9,136 nucleotides of DNA from CAYXEN01 sp964464035 (GTDB lineage: Bacteria > Krumholzibacteriota > Krumholzibacteriia > WVZY01), in NCBI GenBank assembly GCA_964464035.1, contig CAYXEN010000085.1, positions 1-9,136 of the forward strand. Reading direction: 5' to 3'. Under the pieces are notes generated by a model that worked only from the letters and a program-made list of their open reading frames with translations, made no database searches and was not told the DNA's origin. Shown piece after piece: positions 1-6,421 of this stretch; position 1 is the first letter of the stretch; each line of letters starts with the position of its first letter. The translations under genes and the position numbers were made by a program.

Positions 1-1946
1 AGCTCGTGTCCTACACGAGGGGATCCGAGAACCTCGTCGGCTGGGCGGGTGGGTTCATCGCCCGCCTCACCAGCTCGGTGTTCGGCAGGATGGGGGGCTC
101 GATAATAATCATAGCCTGCCTCTTGATCCTGTCGCTCAGCAGAGTGAGTTTCTTTTCGAAACGCTTCTTCCACTACTTGCAAAGGCTGGGGGGGGGAAGA
201 GAGATGCTGAGGAGCGGGTTTGCGTTTCCAGCTGCGTTTTTCTCGCGTGCGATCGGCTTCGCGCGATCCCTCGCGGGGGCATTGGCGGCAAAGGTGCGAG
301 GAAGGAATGCAGGGAAGACGTTCGATCCGGTCGAGCCCGACCCGGGCCTCCCGGATGGGCGTATCACTCCCGTTCCGGCGGGGAAGAAGGAGCAGGAGGA
401 GGCGAGCCCGGGGCCTGTGGTGAAAGTCTCCGGCCCGCCGTCGAGACCGGTGAAGAGGGCCCCGAGGAGCAAGGTGGAGAAGAGCGGGACCGGTGAAGAC
501 AAGATTCCGCTCGAAGAGGCGAGCCTTCCCAACCCGTCGCTCCTGGATCCCGGGCAAGGGAAGGCGGTCTCCTTTCCGGAGGAAAAACTCAAGGCCTGGG
601 CCTCCATCCTCGAGGAAAAGCTCGCCTACTACAACATCGAGGGAAAAGTCACGAGCATAAACCACGGACCGCTGATCACCACGTTCGAGTTCGCGCCGGC
701 GCCGGGTGTCAAGATAAAGGATATCGTCAGCAGGACCGACGACATATCGCTGGCGATGAAGGCGCGCAGCCTTCGCCTCATAGCACCCATCCCGGGAAGG
801 TCGGTGGTGGGGATCGAGGTGCCAAACCCGGAGGGAGCGATCGTCCGCCTCCACGCGATCCTGCAGGAGATCCCGGAACAGGCCAGGCTTTCCGGCGTGG
901 CGGTGGCGATCGGCGTGAACGTGATGGGCGAACCTTTCTACATGAATCTGTGCGAAGCCCCGCACCTGCTGGTAGCGGGAACCACGGGCAGTGGAAAGAG
1001 CGTCTGCCTGCACGCGATCATAACGAGCATATTGATGCATTATCGCCCGTCCGACGTGCGCCTGCTCGTGATCGATCCCAAGATGGTGGAGATGAACGTC
1101 TACAACGGCATTCCCCATCTCCTGCATCCCGTGACCAACGATCCGAGGGAGACGGTCAGAGTGTTCGAGTACCTGATCCGCGAGATGGAGCGCAGAAAAA
1201 CGCTACTGAAGGAATACGGCGTCAAGAACATCGAGAGCTTCAACAGCAAGATCGCCATGGACGGGGGTGCGGATGACCAGGGCAAGTTGCCGTACATTGT
1301 CCTTGTCGTCGACGAGCTCGGGGATCTCGTTCTCTCCAAGGGAACCGACCTGGAATCCCTCCTGTCCAAGCTGTCGAACATGGCGAGGGCGGTGGGGATA
1401 CACATGGTCGTCGCGACGCAGAGACCCTCGGTCGACGTCATCGTGGGCAAGACCAAGGCGAACTTTCCCACCAGGATCGCTTTCCGAGTGGCGAGCAAAG
1501 TCGATTCGAGGACGATCCTCGACGTCATCGGGGCCGAGAAGCTTCTCGGCAGGGGGGACATGCTCTACGTGGACGCGAGGCATTCCGACCCCATCCGCTT
1601 GCACGGGGCTCTCATATCCGAAGATGAGGTGGAGAGGGTCGTGGACCACTGGAAGAGCTATCAGTTCGAACCCTCGTTCCTGGAGGACTCCACTGACAGG
1701 CGCTCGCGTGAATTCGAGGAGATGGAACTCGATCCTCTCTACGAGGATTCCAAGTCCATAATCCTCCGCTACCGGCAGGGTTCGACGTCTCTCCTCCAGA
1801 GGAAACTGCACATAGGTTACGCGCGGGCGGCCCGGTTGCTGGATCAGCTCGAACAGGAAGGCGTCGTGGGACCGCCCGACGGCAGCAAACCGAGGGAAGT
1901 CCTCATCCCCGAGGAAACCGGCCGGTCCGACGCCGAGCATCTGTAA
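1..1946 (+). CDS. ftsK: DNA translocase FtsK/SpoIIIE, 5' end outside window
   Basis: This is the hexameric ATP-driven DNA pump that clears and aligns chromosome termini at the division septum. The frame is already open at the left edge, so the GTG at 6 is probably internal and the first membrane helices lie upstream. Numbering from that GTG, one hydrophobic helix sits at about residues 30-50 and a proline- and charge-rich linker at about 80-185. The alpha/beta motor follows, with Walker A GTTGSGKS at 325-332, the family motif VIDPKMVE near 355-362, Walker B ending in DE at 436-437, and ATQRPSVDVI near 460-469. The C-terminal winged-helix gamma domain, which in the family reads KOPS-type polarity sequences, spans about 583-640. 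The segment seen is 646 residues and lacks only N-terminal membrane parts of a usual 750-900 residue protein. The gene ends in TAA, 15 bases before rimO. The identification is very secure; the true start cannot be seen. Confidence 0.97.
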   Translation, partial: LVSYTRGSENLVGWAGGFIARLTSSVFGRMGGSIIIIACLLILSLSRVSFFSKRFFHYLQRLGGGREMLRSGFAFPAAFFSRAIGFARSLAGALAAKVRGRNAGKTFDPVEPDPGLPDGRITPVPAGKKEQEEASPGPVVKVSGPPSRPVKRAPRSKVEKSGTGEDKIPLEEASLPNPSLLDPGQGKAVSFPEEKLKAWASILEEKLAYYNIEGKVTSINHGPLITTFEFAPAPGVKIKDIVSRTDDISLAMKARSLRLIAPIPGRSVVGIEVPNPEGAIVRLHAILQEIPEQARLSGVAVAIGVNVMGEPFYMNLCEAPHLLVAGTTGSGKSVCLHAIITSILMHYRPSDVRLLVIDPKMVEMNVYNGIPHLLHPVTNDPRETVRVFEYLIREMERRKTLLKEYGVKNIESFNSKIAMDGGADDQGKLPYIVLVVDELGDLVLSKGTDLESLLSKLSNMARAVGIHMVVATQRPSVDVIVGKTKANFPTRIAFRVASKVDSRTILDVIGAEKLLGRGDMLYVDARHSDPIRLHGALISEDEVERVVDHWKSYQFEPSFLEDSTDRRSREFEEMELDPLYEDSKSIILRYRQGSTSLLQRKLHIGYARAARLLDQLEQEGVVGPPDGSKPREVLIPEETGRSDAEHL

Positions 1947-1952
1947 CGCGCC

Positions 1953-1956
1953 GGAG
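1953..1956 (+). promoter_or_regulatory. Ribosome binding site of rimO (GGAG)
   Basis: GGAG lies 5 bases before the ATG at 1962. It matters because it supports a translation start upstream of the in-frame TGA at 2046, so ribosomes should meet that codon. Confidence 0.6.
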
Positions 1957-1961
1957 TTTGC

Positions 1962-3290
1962 ATGAAAGCCTTTTTCGTAACCCTCGGATGTCCCAAGAAC
2001 ACGGTGGACATGGAGAGCACCCTTGCGTTGCTGCGGCGCGAGGGCTGAGGTGTCACGAACGATCCCGCCGAGGCTGATCTCCTGATCGTGAACGCATGCT
2101 CGTTCCTCGCCTCCGCCTGGGATGAAACCCGCGAGGAGATAGCGGGGCTTGCCGGTTTCAAGACGGCGGGGGAAGGCAAGAAACTCGTCTTGATGGGATG
2201 CCTGCCGATTCATCTCGGGGACGATGGTTGGAAGCGAGACCTGCCCGAAGTTGATTTCTTCATTCCTCCCGGCCGTCACGGCGATGTTGCGCGGATCGTG
2301 CGCACCCTTTCCGGGAGGGGAGAAGAAGCTCCGTCACTCGCTCCGGCGGACTTCTTTTCGGGCAGCGAGGACCGGGAGCTGCTCACACCTGCGCATACCG
2401 CGTACTTGAAGATAGCCGAAGGGTGCAGCCATCAATGCGAATTCTGCGCGATCCCCCTCATCAAGGGGCCGATGGTCGGCAGGGAACCGCGCTCGATAGT
2501 TCGGGAAGCGGCGAAGCTCGCGGAGAAGGGAGTCAGGGAGATCACCATCGTCGCCCAGGACCCGGCCGCGTACCGTCACGGGGACGTCGGCCTCGTCGAT
2601 CTCGTGCAAATGATCTCGCGGCAGGAGATCGAATGGATAAGGATTCTATACATCCATCCCTCGAGCATGCGCGTCGACGAGTTGAAACGCCTCTATGAGA
2701 TCCCATCGGTGTGTCGCTATCTCGACGTCCCGGTGCAGCACGCTTCAGACGGCGTCCTCTCGCGGATGAACAGGGGCTACGATCGCCGCTACCTGAAAAG
2801 GCTCTTCTCGGAGATGAAGACCGCCTTTCCGGATCTCGCGCTGAGGACGGAAGTGATCGTCGGCTATCCCGGGGAGACGGAGGACGACTTCAATATCCTC
2901 ACCGATTTCGTCCAGGAGATCCAATTCGCCTATCTTGGTATATTCGCCTATTCGCCCGAGCGCGGAACCGCAGCCTGGGAGAGAGAGGACGACGTTGCTA
3001 TGGACGTGAAAAGGGCGAGGGTGGCCGAATTGGAATCCGTCCAGCAGGCGGCGGCTTTCGCATTCAACTCGAAGCTGGTAGGCAGGCGCCTCACCGTCCT
3101 CGTCGACGGGCCCGTGGACGAGGGGCACGGTAGGTACGCGGACTGCAGCTTCGCCGGAAGGTATTACGGGCAGGCCCCCGAGATAGACGGTGAAGTCCTC
3201 ATCCGTGGGGACGGACTCGAGCCGGGCTCCTTCGTCCAAGTCGAGGTGATGGAAGCCGACGCCTTCGACTTGGTCGCCCGCGTTCCTTGA
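1962..3290 (+). CDS. rimO: Ribosomal protein S12 methylthiotransferase RimO, with in-frame TGA at codon 29
   Basis: RimO is a radical-SAM enzyme with two iron-sulfur clusters that adds a methylthio group to a conserved aspartate of ribosomal protein S12. The N-terminal UPF0004 domain has its three cluster cysteines at C10 (in LGCPKN), C46 (NAC) and C80 (MGC). The radical-SAM CX3CX2C motif is C155, C159, C162. DVPVQH lies at 255-260, and a C-terminal TRAM domain (about 372-441) carries APEIDG at 405-410. That last motif and the overall pattern favour RimO over MiaB. The length, 442 codons, is normal. Codon 29 is TGA, in the G-x-x-V region where relatives usually carry Tyr, Trp, His or Phe. Sequence on both sides matches the family in the same frame, so this is a point change and not a frameshift. 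A restart at GTG 2088 would lose C10 and probably give a dead enzyme. The gene is either a fresh pseudogene, an assembly error or recoded. The family call is secure; whether the gene works is open. Confidence 0.9.
2046..2048 (+). other. In-frame TGA codon inside rimO
   Basis: The codon follows ATG 1962 by 28 sense codons, in phase with the 413 sense codons downstream. It sits between REG and GVTNDPAEAD, within the conserved UPF0004 domain. One transition from TGG (Trp) would explain it, and Trp occurs at this position in some relatives. All three cluster cysteines are present elsewhere, so the codon does not replace a known catalytic cysteine. Confidence 0.85.
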
Positions 3291-3355
3291 GGGAATTGTC
3301 TTGACCGAGGCGCCGTTATGAGTTATCGATATACAATTCGTATCTTGGAGGTGGA
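3291..3355 (+). promoter_or_regulatory. Intergenic region with candidate weak promoter before the envelope cassette
   Basis: This 65-base gap is visibly more AT-rich than its surroundings. TTGACC at 3301-3306 is five of six to the sigma-70 -35 consensus. Seventeen bases later lies TATCGA at 3324-3329, a poor -10 box that starts an 8-base palindrome (3324-3331). A better -10-like word, TACAAT at 3332-3337, is too far away at 25 bases. GAATTGT (3293-3299) and ACAATTC (3333-3339) form a 7-base inverted repeat around the candidate promoter. Together these suggest, but do not prove, a separate start of transcription for the downstream genes. Confidence 0.3.
3347..3353 (+). promoter_or_regulatory. 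Ribosome binding site of the 3356 gene (GGAGGTG)
   Basis: A strong Shine-Dalgarno sequence; its GGAGG core (3347-3351) ends 4 bases before ATG 3356. It fixes the start of this unrecognised gene and puts a signal peptide at its N-terminus. Confidence 0.75.
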
Positions 3356-4024
3356 ATGCAGGCTCGATCGACTGTTCCGGTCTTACTGGCGTTGATGTTC
3401 TTGTCCATCGCGGCTCGCGGTGAAGCTCCCGTGAAGAGCAATCTCGACGTCGCAACGGATCTTACCGCGGAGATCGCGTCCGAGGTGGCGAAACACTTCC
3501 CGGGGCCGGCTCGGGAACGCGGGGTCGTGGTGGTCCCCGGCGGGCGGGACGAGATCAACGGTTTCATCACCAACGTCTTCATCAAGACTCTCGCCGACGA
3601 GGGCATAGAGGTTCATTCGCCTTCGAGCGCCGCGTTGAAGGAGCAGGGAGACACGCTCTCATCGGTCAAGGGCGATCCCCTGGTTCTCGAGTTCCAGCCC
3701 CTGCTTTTCGGCATCCAATACCTCAAGATGTACAGGAGTCATCTGATCGGGGGCAAGCGCGTGATGCGAAGGGCCGACGTGAAGATTTTCGCCAAGCTGG
3801 TCGATCCCTCGAACGATTCGGTTCTATGGGCGGGGGAAGTGGAGAGATCATATTCGGACAAGTTCGCCTACCGGCGGATCTCGCAGGTCGAACAAGGAAT
3901 GTTCGCCTTCACCAAGCCTACGTACGAACCTACGAAGTGGAGCAGGATAATCGAGCCGGTCGTGGTGAGCGGTATCATAGTGGGGCTTATTTATCTCTTC
4001 TATTCCAATCAGAGCAGTGAATAG
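3356..4024 (+). CDS. Unknown exported protein with C-terminal membrane anchor (possibly CsgG/LpoB-like)
   Basis: I do not recognise this 222-residue protein as a named family. It begins with a cleavable-looking signal peptide (hydrophobic about 8-20, possible cut near ARG-EA at 21-23). A mixed alpha/beta region follows. The strand ERGVVVVPGG at 54-63 leads into a helix (about 65-82), and a later strand-turn-strand reads DVKIFAKLVDP ... SVLWAGEVE at 141-163. That layout recalls the CsgG/LpoB/GNA1162 type of periplasmic domain, in which a short pair of strands ends in a 'vLWa' turn; this is inference from pattern only. Residues about 199-216 (PVVVSGIIVGLIYLFY) form a single hydrophobic helix followed by a short polar tail, so the protein is probably held in a membrane by its C-terminus with the body in the periplasm. 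Its stop overlaps the next gene by 8 bases. A role in envelope assembly beside BamD is plausible but unproven. Confidence 0.85.
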   Translation: MQARSTVPVLLALMFLSIAARGEAPVKSNLDVATDLTAEIASEVAKHFPGPARERGVVVVPGGRDEINGFITNVFIKTLADEGIEVHSPSSAALKEQGDTLSSVKGDPLVLEFQPLLFGIQYLKMYRSHLIGGKRVMRRADVKIFAKLVDPSNDSVLWAGEVERSYSDKFAYRRISQVEQGMFAFTKPTYEPTKWSRIIEPVVVSGIIVGLIYLFYSNQSSE

Positions 4025-4979
4025 TCTTTCCTTCGTCGGGAAGGTCCAAACCTTCCTGAAAAAAGATCCGTCGCTCCTCGTCGTCGCCGGGCTCGCGGTT
4101 CTTTGCCTCACTCCGTCATGCTCACGGGAGAACAAGGTATCTCGGGAGATCGCGGAGCATTACGGGAAGAAGGATTACTATGAAACCGTGCTTTTGTGCA
4201 AGAGGGCGCTTGCCGGCGGCGTGGAGAGCGGGGAGGTCTATTACTATTATGGAATGTCCCTCGTGAATCTGGATAGAGACTACGAAGCGTTCCGCCGGCT
4301 CGAAAAACTGAGGATTCTGAACCCCGTTCTGGCCGCACGAGCGGCTTCGAATCTCCTTTCGCTCGCCCGCGATGATTTCGCAGCGGGGAGCAGGCGCCGG
4401 GCGGGCGAACGCTTCGCGGAGGCGGCGGAGCTCGATCCGGCGGTCGATCTGGGCTCCATGTATTATCTGGTGGCGGAGCTGTACTACCGAAAAAAAGACT
4501 ATCACAAGACCGTCCGTTTCTACGAAAAGGCGTTAGTAGCGAAACCGGATACCGCGGCGGCGGAGAACGCCTACATGAACATGGCGGACGCCTATGCCAA
4601 GCTGAACGAGAAGAGCAAAGCGAAGGACTGCTACCGCAAGGTGCTGGAGAGGTTTCCCCGGGGATCGGCGGCGGAGCGCGCCAGATGGAACCTGGCCGAT
4701 ATCCTGTTGTATGAAGGTGCCAGGGAGAACGAATTCGGAAACTACGAAGAGACGATTCGACTGATGGAAGAACTGCTTTCACTGACCGACAACTTGAATT
4801 TCATCCAGAACGGCCGCTACCTGCTGGGTCAAGCCTACGAAGGGATGGCTGAATACGGTGAAGCTTACAAACAGTACAAGGCGATACTCGATTCCGACAC
4901 GGGTTCGTCGGGGGGCGTAGTCAAGAAGGCGGAAGCCAGGCTGGAGGAGTTCAAGAGGGCGGGGATAGGTCATGATTGA
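4017..4979 (+). CDS. TPR-repeat protein with lipoprotein-like signal sequence
   Basis: The 320-residue product starts at GTG 4017, eight bases inside the preceding gene, with no strong Shine-Dalgarno, which fits translational coupling. The N-terminus has a basic stretch, a hydrophobic segment at 20-33 and Cys35 in LTPSC. This is an imperfect lipobox (T-P-S-C), so lipidation is likely but not certain. The rest is built of tetratricopeptide-like helical pairs at about 39-70, 73-103, 108-141, 146-178, 182-215, 220-257 and 262-293. The clearest is 146-178, with the usual Y..A..Y....Y..A...Y.KAL...P spacing. Such solenoids bind other proteins. Its place between an unknown envelope protein and bamD suggests a periplasm-facing scaffold at the outer membrane. 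It is not close enough to a named family for a gene symbol. Confidence 0.88.
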   Translation: MNSLSFVGKVQTFLKKDPSLLVVAGLAVLCLTPSCSRENKVSREIAEHYGKKDYYETVLLCKRALAGGVESGEVYYYYGMSLVNLDRDYEAFRRLEKLRILNPVLAARAASNLLSLARDDFAAGSRRRAGERFAEAAELDPAVDLGSMYYLVAELYYRKKDYHKTVRFYEKALVAKPDTAAAENAYMNMADAYAKLNEKSKAKDCYRKVLERFPRGSAAERARWNLADILLYEGARENEFGNYEETIRLMEELLSLTDNLNFIQNGRYLLGQAYEGMAEYGEAYKQYKAILDSDTGSSGGVVKKAEARLEEFKRAGIGHD

Positions 4980-5811
4980 TGAAACCATGCATCATCGCGT
5001 CGAAGCATCCGGCGTGAGCGTGGTGAAAGGGAAAGCCGGACGTCGAAGAACGCCTTCATTCCTTCGCGGAGCCGGACTTCTCCTGATTGTGATTTGGACG
5101 GCGGTTCTGCTCTCCTGCGCCGCGGGAATACCATCGATACCCAACTCGCCCGAGGCCGTGATCGCGAAAGGGGAAGACTTTTTCAACCGGGGAAAGTATT
5201 TCCAGGCCAGGGAGCTTTTCAAGAGTTTCCTCGAAAAGTACCCGGGGCACGACCTGAGCGACAAAGCTCAGTTCTACGTCGCGGAGTGCTATTTCAACGA
5301 CAAGGAGTATCCCCTCGCCGCGGTCGAATACAGGGTTCTGGTGAGCAACTACGGATACAGCGAGTACGTCGACGACGCTTTTTTCAAGACCGCTCTCTGT
5401 GCATACAAGCAATCACCGAGGGCGGATCTCGACCAGTCGAAGTCCTTCGAGGCGATCTCCCTCTTCGAGCAATTCATACGGACTTTCCCGAAGAGTCCGC
5501 TCGTGGAGAAGGCCCACGAATACATAAACGAGCTCCACAAGAAACTCGCCGAAAAAGATTTCAAGAACGGCTATTATTATTACAAGCGCAAGCGGTACGA
5601 TTCAGCCTTGATATACTTCAACAAGGTGATAGAGAAGTACCCGGGCAACGAGTTCTGGCTGAGGACGCTGTACTACAAGGGAAACATTCTCCTCGCGCGC
5701 GGGGAGACGGACGAAGCGAAGGAGTGTTTTTCGTTGATCGCGCGTTATCCCGGGGATTCCGAGATAAAGAGGGACGCGGAAAACATGTTGAGCAAGCTGG
5801 AAGACAAGTGA
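4972..5811 (+). CDS. bamD: Outer-membrane assembly lipoprotein BamD (ComL/YfiO family)
   Basis: BamD is the essential lipoprotein of the BAM complex, which inserts beta-barrel proteins into the outer membrane. The 279-residue product has a hydrophobic segment at 34-48 and Cys49 in a good lipobox (LLSC). Five TPR-like units follow at about 59-92, 96-129, 133-173, 190-225 and 228-262. KLAEKDFKNGYYYYKRKRYD at 191-210 closely resembles the signature region of BamD (KLAEhEfyVArfYykrgaY), and this is the main reason for the name. The N-terminal part before the lipobox is long (48 residues), so a later start is possible: ATG 4987 or GTG 5014, 5020 or 5023. I keep ATG 4972 because it overlaps the previous stop by 8 bases and has GGGGA a few bases upstream. 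A generic TPR lipoprotein is the main alternative. It is followed after one base by nadD. Confidence 0.88.
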   Translation: MIDETMHHRVEASGVSVVKGKAGRRRTPSFLRGAGLLLIVIWTAVLLSCAAGIPSIPNSPEAVIAKGEDFFNRGKYFQARELFKSFLEKYPGHDLSDKAQFYVAECYFNDKEYPLAAVEYRVLVSNYGYSEYVDDAFFKTALCAYKQSPRADLDQSKSFEAISLFEQFIRTFPKSPLVEKAHEYINELHKKLAEKDFKNGYYYYKRKRYDSALIYFNKVIEKYPGNEFWLRTLYYKGNILLARGETDEAKECFSLIARYPGDSEIKRDAENMLSKLEDK

Positions 5812-5812
5812 A

Positions 5813-6382
5813 ATGGGAGCAGTCGGGATAATCGGCGGGACTTTCGATCCACCGCACAATGCACACCTGGAAATGGCCAGGCAAGCCCTCGAACACCTGC
5901 CCCTCGACCGGATCCTCTTCATGCCCGCCCCGGATCCTCCGCACAAGCGGGCCGAAACCCCGTACGAGAAGAGGATCGCGATGGTCATGGCCGCCTTGCG
6001 GGGTGAAGCGCGCATGGAACTCTCGCGCATGGAGGAATTCCGCAAAGGCCCCTCCTATACGGTGGATCTCATCGAGTTCTACCGCGCCGGCAACGACGAC
6101 GACGTCTATTTCATAATGGGATCGGACAGCCTTCTCGAGCTGGGGTCCTGGAAGGACCCGGAGAGACTCCTCCGTCTCGCGACTCTCGTGGTGTTCAAGC
6201 GGCCGGGATTCGAACCGGTCAATCCCGTGAAGGGTGAAGCTTCCGTGATTCTCTTCGAGGAGCCTCTCATCGACGTATCCTCCAGCGGGATCAGGGAGAG
6301 GGTGAGAAGAGGCGAGTCGATTCGTTCCCTCGTTCCCGAGCCCGTCCGCAAGTTTATTTTAGACAATTCACTCTATTCCTGA
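5813..6382 (+). CDS. nadD: Nicotinate-nucleotide adenylyltransferase NadD
   Basis: NadD joins nicotinate mononucleotide and ATP to form deamido-NAD, the shared step of de novo and Preiss-Handler NAD synthesis in the cytoplasm. The 189-residue product has the normal length. It shows the nucleotidyltransferase motif GGTFDPPHNAH at 8-18 (the (H/T)xGH site, here HNAH), PPHK at 42-45, GPSYTVD at 79-85, GSDSLLEL at 103-110 and the second ATP-binding motif SSSGIR at 156-161. GGAAG at 5799-5803, inside the end of bamD, serves as its ribosome binding site. The start is one base after the bamD stop, so it should be co-transcribed with it. Its usual neighbours in many bacteria (obg, proA, rsfS, holA) are absent here. 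The call is secure. Confidence 0.97.
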   Translation: MGAVGIIGGTFDPPHNAHLEMARQALEHLPLDRILFMPAPDPPHKRAETPYEKRIAMVMAALRGEARMELSRMEEFRKGPSYTVDLIEFYRAGNDDDVYFIMGSDSLLELGSWKDPERLLRLATLVVFKRPGFEPVNPVKGEASVILFEEPLIDVSSSGIRERVRRGESIRSLVPEPVRKFILDNSLYS

Positions 6383-6404
6383 TATTTTCTCGGGGACGGC
6401 GCAC

Positions 6405-6410
6405 AGGAGG
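6405..6410 (+). promoter_or_regulatory. Ribosome binding site of polA (AGGAGG)
   Basis: A perfect AGGAGG 11 bases before ATG 6422. The spacing is a little long, but there is no other good start nearby, so it fixes the polA start. GGCG (6398-6401) and CGCC (6412-6415) flank it and could form a weak 4-bp hairpin over the site; I give that little weight. Confidence 0.75.
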
Positions 6411-6421
6411 TCGCCCTGCCG

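Noticed and set aside
1203..2279. - strand open frame of 358 codons across the ftsK-rimO junction
   Set aside because: It is antisense to two conserved genes, and its translation resembles no family I know. The gap between the + strand genes is only 15 bases.
2088..3290. rimO as a shorter gene starting at GTG 2088
   Set aside because: This start has no ribosome binding site and drops the LGCPKN cysteine needed for the auxiliary iron-sulfur cluster. The upstream ATG 1962 has GGAG at the right distance and codes the missing conserved residues.
5827..5867. HNAH in place of HNGH in the NadD active-site motif as a sign of lost activity
   Set aside because: Both histidines are kept, and Ala for Gly at this position is a mild change that I believe also occurs in other NadD proteins; all other motifs are intact.
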